Positions 8,420 through 20,678 of a stretch of DNA of 64,000 bases are shown here, one piece after another; within the stretch, counting starts at the first letter, position 1, and each line of letters starts with the position of its first letter. Source of the stretch: Mycobacterium sp. BK086 (GTDB lineage: Bacteria > Actinomycetota > Actinomycetes > Mycobacteriales > Mycobacteriaceae). Location of the stretch: the NCBI GenBank assembly GCA_004362315.1, contig SNWL01000003.1, positions 682,001 through 746,000 of the forward strand, in the 5' to 3' direction. The position numbers and the translations under genes are program-made. A model generated the notes under the pieces. It ran no database searches, was not told where the DNA came from, and saw only the letters and a program-made list of their open reading frames with translations.

Positions 8420-9339
8420 GCGCGCTGACGCTGGAGGTCGTCACGATCGACGATCACGTGCCCGGGATCAGGACTCTGAGCCTGGCCCGCGCCGATCGTG
8501 GTGTGCTGCCGTCCTTCACTCCCGGCAGCCACATCGTCATCCAGTGGGCCGGCGGCGCCAACGCCTATTCGCTGACCGGCGAGACCGCCGCACCCCGTGA
8601 ATATGTGGTGTCGGTGCTCGAATGCCCGCAGGGCCGTGGTGGATCACGCTGGATTCACCGGGAACTAAGGGTGGGCAGCACAATCCATACTCATCTGCCG
8701 CGCAGTGCGTTCGCCCCGGTCCTGCGCGCCAGCCGACACCTGCTGGTCGCCGCCGGCATCGGAATCACTCCGATGATTTCGCATCTGCGCAGTGCCCGGC
8801 GCTGGGGCCGCGACGTGCGACTGCTGTACATCCACCGCGAGGGCCGCGGCGCCTACGTCGACGAGATCGCCTCGCTCACCGACCACGCGTCGTTCTTCAC
8901 CGACCGCGCGGCATTTCTCCACGAGCTCAAGGCAGCACTGGCCGGACAGCCGTTCGGCACGCACCTCTACCTCTGTGGCCCAAGCCAATTCATCGACGAC
9001 GTCGTCGTCGCCGCCACCGACCTGGGCTGGCGGGCCAGCCGCATCCACGTCGAGCATTTCGGCGGCGAGCTGGCACCCGGTGACCCATTCGAGGTCGAAT
9101 TGGCAAGCAGTGGCGATGTTTTCACGGTTGAGTCGGGTGTCTCGCTGCTGGAGTCGCTGACGGCTCACGGGCATAATGTGCCCAGCCTGTGCCATCAGGG
9201 TGTGTGCGGCGAATGCCGGGTGCCGGTGCTCGCAGGCGAGGTGCTGCACCGCGACCTCTACCTCACCGCCGAGCAGCGCCGCGACTCGATGATGGCCTGC
9301 GTCTCCCGCGGGACCGGCCGGGTGGAGTTGGACCTATGA
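8416..9339 (+). CDS. PDR/VanB-family oxidoreductase (FMN, NAD(P)H, 2Fe-2S), reductase subunit
   Basis: This 307-residue electron-transfer protein has three domains. A flavin-binding barrel comes first, with FTPGSHIVIQW and PREYVVSVLE (about residues 35-75). An NAD(P)H-binding Rossmann domain follows, with VAAGIGITPMISHLR near 111-125 and YLCGPSQFI near 185. A plant-type 2Fe-2S ferredoxin domain closes the chain with Cys259, Cys264, Cys267 and Cys295. It would carry electrons from NAD(P)H to the heme subunit encoded next. The start is the ATG overlapping the upstream stop (ATGA), which gives a full-length phthalate-dioxygenase-reductase-like protein. Confidence 0.87.
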   Translation: MSALTLEVVTIDDHVPGIRTLSLARADRGVLPSFTPGSHIVIQWAGGANAYSLTGETAAPREYVVSVLECPQGRGGSRWIHRELRVGSTIHTHLPRSAFAPVLRASRHLLVAAGIGITPMISHLRSARRWGRDVRLLYIHREGRGAYVDEIASLTDHASFFTDRAAFLHELKAALAGQPFGTHLYLCGPSQFIDDVVVAATDLGWRASRIHVEHFGGELAPGDPFEVELASSGDVFTVESGVSLLESLTAHGHNVPSLCHQGVCGECRVPVLAGEVLHRDLYLTAEQRRDSMMACVSRGTGRVELDL

Positions 9340-10313
9340 CCGTATCCGCACCGGATCTGGTGGCGTCGTTCCCTTTTCCCTACACCGCCGATTCCTACCG
9401 CTACAGCACGAACATCTCCCCCGCCGCGGTCGTCGTCGAAACCGCGACCGGGCAGTGGGGCCAGCGGGTGGTGGATATCGACAGCGAGTACGCCCATGAG
9501 ATCGCCGAGCGGCGCCGCATTCTGGCGGCCGACCCGTCACGTCACGCGGTGCTGCCGCACATGCGCGTCGCGTGCTGGGACACCCTGATGGTGTTGATGA
9601 CCGAGCTCGCCACCGCCTACCCGGACACGATGTCGCTGACCCGTGACGGCGACAGGTGGCACTGGCGCAACCAATTGCTGGGTATCGAACAGGATTTCGT
9701 GATCGGCGACGAGTCCAGCCTGCCGTGCGATCCGCTGGCCTACATCGCCGACCAGGTTCAGGAGGACATCGTGCTGCTCGACCAGCGCGATGGCGACCTC
9801 TTCGCCGATGCGGGTGTGGTGACCTTCGCCGCGGGCTGGTCGTTCGGTTTCGACGTCGGGATGACGTTCCTGGAGATCCACGGGCCGGTTCCCCGGTTGC
9901 GCGAGACCGGGGTGATCACCCGGGCGCGGGAATTCCTGATGCGCCTGCAGCCCAACGACATGTACCGCCGGACCAATTGGTCGATGACGGTGGGACGGCG
10001 CCTGGACGTCTCCACCGAAGCATTTCCCGAGTGGCTGCCCGACCGCGATCACCTCGACGCGCTCGACGACGATGCCTTCGGCCGGCTGATCCACCTGCGG
10101 GTGGAGGTCCAGCATCTGATCCGGCTGCCCGAGTCCGGGGCGATCTGCTTTCTGATCCGCAGCTACATGCTGCCGCTGGTCGATATCGCGACGGTGGACG
10201 AGTGGCGCACCCGGATGGCTGCGGTGCTCGCCGAATTGCCTTATGACATGGTCGAATACAAGGGGCTCAGCACCTATCGGGACCGCGCGGTGTCCTGGCT
10301 CGGCGCGCGCTGA
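9336..10313 (+). CDS. DUF3445 heme-dependent oxidative N-demethylase catalytic subunit
   Basis: This 325-residue protein belongs to DUF3445, whose studied members (heme-dependent oxidative N-demethylase, dimethylamine monooxygenase) use a PAS-like heme domain to oxidise methylated amines to the demethylated amine plus formaldehyde. Recognisable blocks are the N-terminal FPFPYTADSYRYSTNI, LMVLMTELATAYPD, VTFAAGWSFGFD (where LTFPSRWS-like sequences usually stand), and RRTNWSM near residue 212. It overlaps the reductase gene by ATGA and completes a three-gene operon. Its 3' end overlaps the converging MFS gene by 40 bases. The natural substrate is inferred. Confidence 0.82.
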   Translation: MTVSAPDLVASFPFPYTADSYRYSTNISPAAVVVETATGQWGQRVVDIDSEYAHEIAERRRILAADPSRHAVLPHMRVACWDTLMVLMTELATAYPDTMSLTRDGDRWHWRNQLLGIEQDFVIGDESSLPCDPLAYIADQVQEDIVLLDQRDGDLFADAGVVTFAAGWSFGFDVGMTFLEIHGPVPRLRETGVITRAREFLMRLQPNDMYRRTNWSMTVGRRLDVSTEAFPEWLPDRDHLDALDDDAFGRLIHLRVEVQHLIRLPESGAICFLIRSYMLPLVDIATVDEWRTRMAAVLAELPYDMVEYKGLSTYRDRAVSWLGAR

Positions 10314-11536
10314 ACACCCGGAGCCCGTAGCGCTGAAGCACCCGCGACAGCGGTGAGCACCAACATCGTCACCAACGGCCACACGGCGGGTGCACCTTCA
10401 GCGATCAGGCCGAGGGCGAAGCCCGAGACGATCATTGCCACACTGATGACGATGTGGGTACAGCTGATGAGAACGGCCGCGTCGGCGCCGTCGGCATGAC
10501 CGAAGATCCAGTCGTAGGCGGCGGGCAGCAGAGCCTGGTTGGCGACCGCCGACAGCAGCATGGCGGGTCCGAACGCCCACAGACCCGGCACGACGTGCCA
10601 CTGCTGCGACGCGATGCACAGCGCGGCCGCCACCACACTGATCAATGCGCTACACAGGTACACCCCGCGCGCACCCCACTGCCTGCGCACCAGCCGCCAC
10701 AGCGGGATCCCGGCCAGCAGACCAACCCCGACGAAGACCAGGAACTGGTCCACCTTGACGCTCTCGGCGAGGAACTCGGCAGCATAGATGGCATAGAACG
10801 TGGGCGTGAGGATCACCGGGACGAATACGAGGTTGGTGGTCATAAACTGCCGCAGCCATCGGTTGTTCAGTAACTGAGTGCGCCCCTCGCGCAGCGTGTC
10901 GATCATCCGCGCCGGACCGCGCGCCAACTCCACACCAGGGGCCCGCAGCGTCGCGCAGCACACCGCGCCCACCAGCATCGCCACCACGGAGACCCAGAGC
11001 AGGTCGGCGTCGTGCCAGCGAGGCGAATCCGGCAGCAGGTGGCCCGCCGTGAAGGCGGTGATGAGGACCACGAGTGCGCCGCTGTACCCCGCCTGTCGCA
11101 ACATCAGGTCGCCGCGCTCCTGCGCCGACAGCAGCGCCGACATCGCCATCGGTGAGACCACCTGTGAGCTTCCGGTGACGGTGCCGATGAGCAGGCACGC
11201 CAGCAGCAGTGGATAGGCGAACAGCCAGCGTGGCGCGAGCGCGATGTCCAGTGCCACCAGCGCGGTCAGAGTGGCCTGGGTGAGCGCGATGCCGACCAGC
11301 AAGCCGGTGACCGACACGGCCATGCGTAATACCTTGGGGCCGAGCATCGTTCCCACCATGGTGCCCGCGGTGAACGCCGGCGCCAGCAACGCCACCACCA
11401 CGGCGGGACTGCCCAGCTGATCGGCCATGTACGGGATGACGGCTGAGATGCTGCTGACCTGGACGCCGACTTTGAAGAAGGTGCCCTGGGTCAGCAGCAC
11501 CCGATAGTTCTGTCCGCCTTGCAAAGGGCGCGCCAT
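10274..11536 (-). CDS. MFS transporter
   Basis: The 420-residue protein has about twelve hydrophobic helices and a central charged loop (about 195-215), typical of major facilitator superfamily carriers. It opens MARPLQGGQNYRVLLTQGTF and contains VALLAPAFTAGTMVG in helix 2. No substrate-specific motif is recognised. It faces the demethylase operon tail to tail with a 40-base overlap, so it is not cotranscribed with it, though a shared metabolic role such as uptake of a methylated compound or drug efflux is conceivable. Upstream on the same strand, after a 38-base gap, is rnj. Confidence 0.82.
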   Translation of the reverse strand: MARPLQGGQNYRVLLTQGTFFKVGVQVSSISAVIPYMADQLGSPAVVVALLAPAFTAGTMVGTMLGPKVLRMAVSVTGLLVGIALTQATLTALVALDIALAPRWLFAYPLLLACLLIGTVTGSSQVVSPMAMSALLSAQERGDLMLRQAGYSGALVVLITAFTAGHLLPDSPRWHDADLLWVSVVAMLVGAVCCATLRAPGVELARGPARMIDTLREGRTQLLNNRWLRQFMTTNLVFVPVILTPTFYAIYAAEFLAESVKVDQFLVFVGVGLLAGIPLWRLVRRQWGARGVYLCSALISVVAAALCIASQQWHVVPGLWAFGPAMLLSAVANQALLPAAYDWIFGHADGADAAVLISCTHIVISVAMIVSGFALGLIAEGAPAVWPLVTMLVLTAVAGASALRAPGVQRAPSQDTARSR

Positions 11537-11574
11537 AACTCAGAAAGCATAGGAAATCTCAGAGCGAGCGGACG

Positions 11575-14159
<2,585 letters not shown>

Positions 14160-14178
14160 CTAGATTACCCGCTCCGGG

Positions 14179-14931
14179 TCATGCCTCCGTAGCCAGCGGG
14201 GACGTCGCGACCTCCGTGCCGTCGGCCAGTTCGCTGATCTCGAAGTCGGCGAAGACCGCGGGTGCGGTGTCGGCCAGTTGACGCAGGCAGGCGATCGCGA
14301 GCCGGCGAATCTCCACGTCGGCGTGCTCACTGGCCCGCATCGCGATGAAATGCCGCCAGGCCCGGTAATTGCCGCTCACCACGATCCGGGTCTCGGTGTC
14401 ATTGGGTAGTACCGCGCGGGCCGCCTGACGTGCCTGCTTGCGCCGCAGCATCGCGTTGGGCTGGTCAGCGAATTTGGCCTCCAGCCGGGTCAGCAGCTCC
14501 AGGTAGGCGGCGCGGCTGGCGTCGGCCGCCTCGAGCAGGATCTGCTGCAGCTCCGGGTCGTCCTCCAGTCCGGGCGGCACGACGACCTGGGCGTCGTTCT
14601 CGGGCACGTACCGCTGCGACAGCTGAGAGTAGGAGAAGTGCCGGTGCCGGATCAGCTCGTGCGTGCAGGATCGCGAGATGCCGGTGATGTAGAACGACAC
14701 CGACGCGTGCTCGAGCACCGAAAAGTGGCCGACATCGATGATGTGCTTGAGGTAGGAGGCGTTCGTCGCCGTCCGGGGATTCGGCTTGGACCAGCTCTGA
14801 TAGCAGGCGCGCCCGGCGAACTCGAGCAGCGCCTGGCCACCGTCGGCGTCGGTGTCCCAGGGCACGTCGGCAGGCGCCAGGAACTCGGTCTTGGCGATCA
14901 GCTGCACGCGCAGCGGCGCGATCTCTGCCAC
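14179..14931 (-). CDS. thyX: Flavin-dependent thymidylate synthase ThyX
   Basis: The 250-residue protein carries the ThyX signature RHRx7S exactly: R95-H96-R97 to S105 in the stretch [11 protein letters not shown]. It methylates dUMP with FAD/NADPH and methylene-tetrahydrofolate without producing dihydrofolate. Length equals that of Rv2754c. The window also encodes thyA with dfrA, so both thymidylate routes are present, as usual in mycobacteria. It lies between dapA and a GGDEF gene, all on the minus strand. Confidence 0.97.
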   Translation of the reverse strand: MAEIAPLRVQLIAKTEFLAPADVPWDTDADGGQALLEFAGRACYQSWSKPNPRTATNASYLKHIIDVGHFSVLEHASVSFYITGISRSCTHELIRHRHFSYSQLSQRYVPENDAQVVVPPGLEDDPELQQILLEAADASRAAYLELLTRLEAKFADQPNAMLRRKQARQAARAVLPNDTETRIVVSGNYRAWRHFIAMRASEHADVEIRRLAIACLRQLADTAPAVFADFEISELADGTEVATSPLATEA

Positions 14932-14949
14932 GGGCTCACCTTAGTGCGC

Positions 14950-16038
14950 TTACGCGCCGTCACCGGTCAGGTCCCCGGCATACCGAATCTGATTCCCGCC
15001 GCTGCGTTTGGCGTCGTACATGGCGGCGTCGGCCCTCGCGATCAGCCATTCGATGAGCTCGAGCGGTTTGAGCGCCGGGGCGCGAATCACGGTCGACGCC
15101 AAACCCAGGCTGGCTGTCACGCCCCACGGAAGAGCGGCGATGGCCCTGCGCAACTCCTCGGTGCGCTCCCGCGCGTCGTCGAGGGTGGCCAACTGGGCGA
15201 AGAGGAATTCCTCGCCGCCGGCCCGGGCGATCGCGGTGTCGCTTCCACTGGCGTGCCGGAGGCTGTCGGCGACGGCAACGAGAACCGCGTCGCCCGTCGG
15301 GTGGCCCATGGTGTCGTTGAGTCTCTTGAAGCCGTCCAGGTCGATCATGGCGACCGTGAAGTACGGCCGGGATCGGTAGTCCGCCTGCCGCAACAGCGTG
15401 CGCGCGGATCGGAAGAAACCGCGGCGGTTGGGCAGACCGGTGAGCGTGTCGGTCGACGACTTCACGGCATCGATCGACAACCAGTGGACGAGGACCTGCC
15501 CGCAGAATGGGACCGCCAACATTCCGCCACACAGGATGAGCAACTTGGCCACCGCCATCGCGGTATCGCCGGTCATCGCGATCCGCACGGCACTGACAGC
15601 TGCTGTGGCCACGCCGGTGCCGAGTGTCAGAACCAGGAGCGGTGCGGTGTGAAAGAACGCGACGTAGCCGGCCAGCCCGACGAAAGCCACCGCGCCGATC
15701 ATGGCGGTGCGCGGATCGGACTCCGCCAGGACGCCCGCCGCCACGCACGCATTACCTGAGATCGAAAACACTTGCGACTGAATGCGAGTCGGCCACCGAC
15801 AGAGGTACCACAGCGCCGTACCTGCCAGCACGGCGCTGGCCAGGCAGGTGACGATGCGCTGCGCGGGAGTCTGCGGCCCGGACGGGCTGGCCAGGGCCAG
15901 CGCGATCGCGGCAGCGATCGTGAGCAACACGGCGAACATCAGCCCGCGCATGAACGGCTGAAGGTGGCGGGCCTTCAGGTAGGACGACAGCCAGTCATAG
16001 TGATCTGGCTGCCGCCACCACAGACCGATGCTGTGCAC
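14950..16038 (-). CDS. Membrane-bound GGDEF domain protein (putative diguanylate cyclase)
   Basis: This 362-residue protein has about six membrane helices in the first 190 residues and then a GGDEF domain. DTLTGLPNRRGF marks its start and an intact GGEEF active loop lies near residues 273-277, so c-di-GMP synthesis is plausible. The usual inhibitory site RxxD five residues before GGEEF is absent (GSDT there). The GTG at 16038 is chosen because GGGGGA stands a few bases upstream and HSIGLWWRQPDHYDWL is the typical mycobacterial N-terminus. An ATG at 16056 is the alternative. It lies 18 bases upstream of thyX. Confidence 0.85.
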   Translation of the reverse strand: MHSIGLWWRQPDHYDWLSSYLKARHLQPFMRGLMFAVLLTIAAAIALALASPSGPQTPAQRIVTCLASAVLAGTALWYLCRWPTRIQSQVFSISGNACVAAGVLAESDPRTAMIGAVAFVGLAGYVAFFHTAPLLVLTLGTGVATAAVSAVRIAMTGDTAMAVAKLLILCGGMLAVPFCGQVLVHWLSIDAVKSSTDTLTGLPNRRGFFRSARTLLRQADYRSRPYFTVAMIDLDGFKRLNDTMGHPTGDAVLVAVADSLRHASGSDTAIARAGGEEFLFAQLATLDDARERTEELRRAIAALPWGVTASLGLASTVIRAPALKPLELIEWLIARADAAMYDAKRSGGNQIRYAGDLTGDGA

Positions 16039-16158
16039 TTGTCCCCCGCGCCCCATGCTGTGACCGTGATTTGCCCCCGATGGTAGTGATGTGGGAGGGC
16101 TGTCATAGCAACTTCACGCAGGTCGGTCTGATCATCCTGCGCGACAACGGTGTTCGCG

Positions 16159-17370
16159 TCAGCGCAGGGCTTGCCGCAGAGCGGGCGCCAGATCTCCGCG
16201 TCGTCCGACCGTGAGATCAGCAAGTCCCAGCCAGGACGCCATCGACCGGAGTTCGGCAGCCAGCCGGGGCGCGACGACGGCGGGCTCATGACCCGGCTCG
16301 GTGAACGCGCCGACCACGTTCAACCGATCGCTGGTCCGCTCGGCCTTGAGGTCGACGCGACCGACGAGGCGCCCGTCGAGCAGAAACGGCCACACGTAGT
16401 AACCGAACTGACGCTTGGGTGCGGGCGTGTAAATCTCTATGCGGTAATGGAATTCGAACAGTCGCTCGACCCGCGGGCGGAAGAAGATCAGCGGGTCGAA
16501 CGGGCACAGCAGTGCGGTGCCACGGTCCACCCGCGGCACGGTCTGCCCAGCGCGCAGATAGGCCGGAGCCGACCAGCCGTCGACCTCGACCTCCTCCAGC
16601 TCACCTTCGGCGACCAGCGCGGCGACCGCCGGCTTGCTCTGCTTGGGGTTCAGCCGGAAGTAGTCGCGCAGATCGGTTTCGGTGCCCACCCCGAGCGCGC
16701 CGGCCGCGCGCAGGATCAGCTCCCGCACCGCCTCGACGTCGTCGACGTCGCGGGCGAACACGTCGGGCGGCAGCACCCGCTCGCTGAGGTCGTAGTGCCG
16801 GGCGAACCCGACCCGGGTGGCGGTGGTCAACGCCCCCGAGGACCACAGCGCCTCGGCCACCCACTTGGTGTCACTGCGGTCCCACCACGGGCCCTTGCGG
16901 CCACGTGGTTCGGATTCCATGTGCGCCTCGATCTGCCCCGCGGTGCTCGGGCCGCGCTCGGCGACCGCGGCGAGAATGTTCTCGGCCAGCCGGGGGTTTT
17001 TCTTGACGATCTCGGTACCCCACCGCCCGTGGCTGTATTCGCGCATCCGCCAACGCATTAGCGGCCAGTCTTCGACGGCCATCAGCGCGGCCTCGTGCGC
17101 CCAGTATTCGACGAGCAGCCGCGGCGCGCGGGCACTGTGGCTCCATGCCGCACTGTCGAGCACATCGCGGTCGTAGGGGCCGAGCCGGCTGAACACCGGC
17201 GCGTAGTGGGCGCGCACCGCCACCGACACCGAGTCCAGTTGCAGCACCTGGATGCGATTGATCAGCCGACGCAGGTGTGCCCGGGTGACGGGTCCGCGCG
17301 GCTTGGGCTCGGCCAGGCCCTGCGCCGACACGGCGACTCGCCGGGCCTGATCGGCAGACAGCCGGGTCAT
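16159..17370 (-). CDS. YcaQ-like winged-helix protein (DUF1006 / HTH_42)
   Basis: The 403-residue protein starts [20 protein letters not shown] and shows the family signatures [38 protein letters not shown] and [25 protein letters not shown]. Members of this winged-helix family include E. coli YcaQ, a DNA glycosylase that unhooks interstrand cross-links, and streptomycete AlkX/Orf1-type resistance enzymes. A DNA-repair role is inferred by family only. The ATG overlaps the dfrA stop (ATGA), so it forms a thyA-dfrA-ycaQ-like operon. Confidence 0.83.
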   Translation of the reverse strand: MTRLSADQARRVAVSAQGLAEPKPRGPVTRAHLRRLINRIQVLQLDSVSVAVRAHYAPVFSRLGPYDRDVLDSAAWSHSARAPRLLVEYWAHEAALMAVEDWPLMRWRMREYSHGRWGTEIVKKNPRLAENILAAVAERGPSTAGQIEAHMESEPRGRKGPWWDRSDTKWVAEALWSSGALTTATRVGFARHYDLSERVLPPDVFARDVDDVEAVRELILRAAGALGVGTETDLRDYFRLNPKQSKPAVAALVAEGELEEVEVDGWSAPAYLRAGQTVPRVDRGTALLCPFDPLIFFRPRVERLFEFHYRIEIYTPAPKRQFGYYVWPFLLDGRLVGRVDLKAERTSDRLNVVGAFTEPGHEPAVVAPRLAAELRSMASWLGLADLTVGRRGDLAPALRQALR

Positions 17371-17846
17371 GCGCGCAAGTAGCGATGGAACCGGTAGCGC
17401 AGCCCTGACGTGCTGGTCTGCCAGTCCCCGGACGTGCCGACCCACGATTCGTCGAGGAGGGGTGCCAGCGCGTCGTCGTCCTGCAGGCGCAGGTCGACGT
17501 CGAGTTCGGTCACCTCACAGTGCGTCGCCAGGGGCAGGGCGAGGTGGTAGATCTCCGCCCCGCCGATCACCCACGCACTGTCGTCGGTCACCTCGTCCAA
17601 CCCGCTCACCACGGTCGCTCCGTCAGCCATGTAGTCAGCTTGCCGGGTGAGTACGACATTTTTCCGGCCCGGCAGCGGCCGCACCGAGGCGGGCAGCGAC
17701 TCCCAGGTGCGCCGGCCCATCACCACGGTGTGGCCCATCGTGAGGTCCTTGAAGCGCGCCAAGTCCTCGGGCAGGCGCCACGGGATACCGCCGTCGCGGC
17801 CGATGACACCTGAGGTCGACTGCGCCCAAATGAGGCCAATACTCAT
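17367..17846 (-). CDS. dfrA: Dihydrofolate reductase
   Basis: The 159-residue DHFR begins [33 protein letters not shown], with the Trp/Asp (here PWRLPED) active-site segment and [21 protein letters not shown] supplies the conserved GG near residue 95. It regenerates tetrahydrofolate used by ThyA. It overlaps thyA upstream by ATGA and the YcaQ-like gene downstream by ATGA. Length matches M. tuberculosis DHFR (Rv2763c). Confidence 0.97.
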   Translation of the reverse strand: MSIGLIWAQSTSGVIGRDGGIPWRLPEDLARFKDLTMGHTVVMGRRTWESLPASVRPLPGRKNVVLTRQADYMADGATVVSGLDEVTDDSAWVIGGAEIYHLALPLATHCEVTELDVDLRLQDDDALAPLLDESWVGTSGDWQTSTSGLRYRFHRYLRA

Positions 17847-18643
17847 ACGGCGACGGGCGCCTTGATCGCCGGGTGCGGATCGTAGTTGCGGATCTCGACG
17901 TCCTCGAACTGGTAATCGAAGATCGAATCACGATGAGCCAAAACAAGTTCCGGGTACGGACGCGGGTCACGGCTCAGTTGCTCGGTGACCTGTTCGATGT
18001 GGTTGTCGTAGATGTGGCAGTCACCGCCGGTCCACACGAACTCCCCGACATCCAGGCCGGCCTGATCGGCCATCATGTGGGTCAACAACGCGTAGCTGGC
18101 GATGTTGAACGGCACGCCCAGGAACAGGTCGGCGCTGCGCTGATAGAGCTGGCAGCTCAGCCGTCCGTCGGCCACATAGAACTGAAACAGCGCGTGGCAC
18201 GGCGCCAGCGCCATCTGCGGAATCTCGCCGACGTTCCACGCCGAGACGATGATCCGGCGGCTGTCCGGGTCAGTGCGCAGCAGGTCCAGAGCGGCACTGA
18301 TCTGGTCGACGTGCTCACCCGACGGCGTCGGCCACGACCGCCACTGCACGCCGTAGACCGGACCGAGATCGCCAGTGGGAGAAGCCCATTCGTCCCAGAT
18401 ACTCACGCCGTGCTCCTGCAGCCAGGCGACGTTGGAGTCGCCGCGCAGGAACCACAGCAGTTCGTAGACGATCGACTTGAGGTGCACCTTCTTGGTGGTG
18501 ATCAGCGGAAAGCCGGCCGATAGGTCGTAGCGCAGCTGGTGGCCGAACAGGCTGCGGGTGCCGGTGCCGGTGCGGTCGGATTTCGGGGTGCCCTGCTCGA
18601 GCACAAGTCGCAGCAGATCCTCGTACGGCGTGGCGATCGGCAC
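17843..18643 (-). CDS. thyA: Thymidylate synthase ThyA
   Basis: The 266-residue enzyme makes dTMP from dUMP with methylene-tetrahydrofolate. Landmarks are [11 protein letters not shown] (phosphate-binding Arg), the nucleophile Cys149 in [36 protein letters not shown] and the C-terminal APVAV. The reading frame stays open for 61 codons more, but these oppose the dienelactone hydrolase gene. A GTG at 18643 gives a length close to that of Rv2764c. It is coupled to dfrA by ATGA. Confidence 0.96.
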   Translation of the reverse strand: MPIATPYEDLLRLVLEQGTPKSDRTGTGTRSLFGHQLRYDLSAGFPLITTKKVHLKSIVYELLWFLRGDSNVAWLQEHGVSIWDEWASPTGDLGPVYGVQWRSWPTPSGEHVDQISAALDLLRTDPDSRRIIVSAWNVGEIPQMALAPCHALFQFYVADGRLSCQLYQRSADLFLGVPFNIASYALLTHMMADQAGLDVGEFVWTGGDCHIYDNHIEQVTEQLSRDPRPYPELVLAHRDSIFDYQFEDVEIRNYDPHPAIKAPVAV

Positions 18644-18686
18644 GCCGCTCAGCTTACGTCCGGCAGCGGAGAGTACAAACGAAGCC

Positions 18687-19427
18687 ATGCCGACCATCTC
18701 TGACACCGTCACCACTGCCGATGGCACCTGTCCGGTCACGCTCGCCGTTCCCGACGGGCAGGGACCGTGGCCCGCGGTGATCATGTATCCCGACGCGGGC
18801 GGTACCCGCGCGACGTTCGTGGACATGGCGGTCCGGCTGGCCGGCCTGGGCTACGTGGTGCTGGTACCCGACGTGTACTACCGCAGCGGTGACTGGGCGC
18901 CGTTCGACATGGCGACCGTGTTCGGTGACGGTGCCGAGCGGCAACGGCTGTTCTCGATGATCAGCACCGTCACCCCCGAAGCGATGGCGTCCGACGCCCG
19001 GGCGTTCTTCGACTATCTCGCGGCCCGACCCGAGGTCAGCGGTGAGAAGTTCGGCACCACCGGCTACTGCATGGGCGGCCGTACCTCACTGATCGTCGCC
19101 GGCCGGGTCCCGGAGCGAGTGGCAGCGGCGATGTCGTTCCACGGCGGCGGGCTGGCCGCCGAAGACCCGGCGAGCCCGCATCTGCTGGCCGACAAGATCT
19201 GCGCGGTGGTCTACGTCGGCGGGGCCCAGGACGACGCGTCCTTCACCGCCGCCAATGCCGAGACCCTGGACAAGGCATTGACCGACGCCGGCGTCGAGCA
19301 CACCATCGAGTGGTATTCAGCCGCCCACGGTTTCGCGGTGCCGGACAACCCGCCCTACGACGAATCCGCGGCGCAGCGGCACTGGGATGCGATGCGCGAC
19401 GTCTTCGGAGCGCACCTAACTCGTTGA
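18687..19427 (+). CDS. Dienelactone hydrolase family protein
   Basis: This 246-residue alpha/beta hydrolase has the dienelactone hydrolase nucleophile elbow GYCMGGR (Cys128), an Asp in VGGAQDDAS and a His in AAHGFAVPD. It matches Rv2765 by position beside thyA. Family enzymes hydrolyse dienelactones or other small esters; the physiological substrate is unknown. The ATG at 18687 ([13 protein letters not shown]) is used, giving a 43-base divergent gap to thyA. Its 3' end overlaps the converging membrane protein gene by 12 bases. Confidence 0.88.
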   Translation: MPTISDTVTTADGTCPVTLAVPDGQGPWPAVIMYPDAGGTRATFVDMAVRLAGLGYVVLVPDVYYRSGDWAPFDMATVFGDGAERQRLFSMISTVTPEAMASDARAFFDYLAARPEVSGEKFGTTGYCMGGRTSLIVAGRVPERVAAAMSFHGGGLAAEDPASPHLLADKICAVVYVGGAQDDASFTAANAETLDKALTDAGVEHTIEWYSAAHGFAVPDNPPYDESAAQRHWDAMRDVFGAHLTR

Positions 19428-19877
19428 GTCGTGGTGGTGGTTGCGGCGCAGGCTGGCCACCGCGCGGATGACGCCGCGGGAGGCGTAGACCGCGACGATG
19501 CCGGACAGCACGATCAGGATGATGAACATGATCAGCCAGTTGCTGCGGCTGTGCGGCACGTTCCACCAGACGATGGTGAACAGGACCGCGCAGACGAAGA
19601 CCACGATGTCGCGCCAGTTGCCCTTGTAGGACGCGGCGATCTCACGCAGTTCGCGGCTTTTCTCGGTGGCGGTGATGAGGTCAGCGATGCGCTCGTCGAT
19701 GCTCTTGCGCAGCGCCGCGCGTAGCTCGGCGTTCTCTTCGGGGATCTTGTCCAGCAGCTCGATATCGTCCTTGATCGCGCCGCGGATGTCCGGGCCCCGC
19801 AAGTTGCCCGCGGCGACGCCCAGCAGCGCACCGCCGGCGATCGGGGCGGCTCCCAGCGCGATGTCAGCGATTCCCAT
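19416..19877 (-). CDS. Hypothetical membrane protein with charged helix
   Basis: No family is recognised for this 153-residue protein. It has a small Gly/Ala-rich N-terminal hydrophobic stretch (residues 3-25) and a highly charged helical segment (about 30-85, many Glu/Lys/Arg). Two membrane helices follow (about 90-107 and 113-133), and the tail is basic and His-rich (RRNHHHD). The layout suggests a membrane-anchored coiled coil. It converges on the dienelactone hydrolase gene and lies divergent to the TetR gene at 19983. Confidence 0.7.
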   Translation of the reverse strand: MGIADIALGAAPIAGGALLGVAAGNLRGPDIRGAIKDDIELLDKIPEENAELRAALRKSIDERIADLITATEKSRELREIAASYKGNWRDIVVFVCAVLFTIVWWNVPHSRSNWLIMFIILIVLSGIVAVYASRGVIRAVASLRRNHHHDSTS

Positions 19878-19982
19878 GCCTGAAGACGGTAGGACCGACC
19901 GGCCCGCCGGTCCAGGAAGCGCGCTAACTCGTGTCGGTCTCGAACGCTGCTAGAGGCGAGGTCGCAGGCACAATGACGTATT

Positions 19983-20678
19983 TTGACTAGGCGAGCCGAT
20001 CACGACCGGAGGGCGAGACCGATCCCACCCACACGTCAGCAGAGTGACAACGCCAAGCGTCGCGACGAGCGTCGCAGCGCCGACCGGCGGGCGTCCAACG
20101 AGCGCTGGCGCAGCATCCTGGCCGGCGCCGCGGATGTCTTCCGGCGCGAGGGCTTCGGCCGGGCCCGGCTCGAAGACGTCGCCGCGCAGGTGGGCATCAA
20201 CCGGGCCTCGCTGTACTACTACGTCGGCACCAAGGAAGAACTGCTGATCGCGCTCATCGAGGAGCCTGCGCGGGAGATGACCCGCCACTGCCGTGAAGCG
20301 CTGGAGTCCGAGGGGCCTGCCGATCTCAAGCTGCGCCGCGCGCTGCGCCATTTCGTCGATGACCTGCAAAATCACCCCGAACTGTTTCTGCTGTTCGGCG
20401 AAAGTCACCACATCACCGCGATTCCGGAAGCCGACGGCATCATCGCCAACGCCGAGGACTACCGGCAGACCCTGCTCGCGATCATCGAGGACGGCATCGC
20501 CACCGGCGACTTCCGGCAAGATCTGGATGCGCGGCTGGTGATGTACGGGGTGCTGGGCATGCACAACTGGATCCACCACTGGTATGTGCCGGGCGGACGG
20601 AACTCACTGGCCGAGATCGGCGATGTCTTCGCCGAAATGGTCCTCTCTGGACTACGCCCCTGCGCTAGCCACCCATGA
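19983..20678 (+). CDS. TetR/AcrR family transcriptional regulator
   Basis: The 231-residue regulator has an N-terminal helix-turn-helix (about residues 40-90) with AAQVGINRASLYYYVGTKEELL. A longer ligand-binding half contains HHITAIPEADGI and HNWIHHWYVPGG, the latter typical of TetR_C regulators near fatty-acid or steroid genes. The first in-frame start is TTG at 19983; a TGA stop lies two codons before it and no ATG or GTG exists before the helix-turn-helix, so TTG is the only reasonable start. It has a long basic N-terminal leader (many Arg). Target genes are unknown; it converges with the SDR gene at 20665. Confidence 0.85.
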   Translation: MTRRADHDRRARPIPPTRQQSDNAKRRDERRSADRRASNERWRSILAGAADVFRREGFGRARLEDVAAQVGINRASLYYYVGTKEELLIALIEEPAREMTRHCREALESEGPADLKLRRALRHFVDDLQNHPELFLLFGESHHITAIPEADGIIANAEDYRQTLLAIIEDGIATGDFRQDLDARLVMYGVLGMHNWIHHWYVPGGRNSLAEIGDVFAEMVLSGLRPCASHP

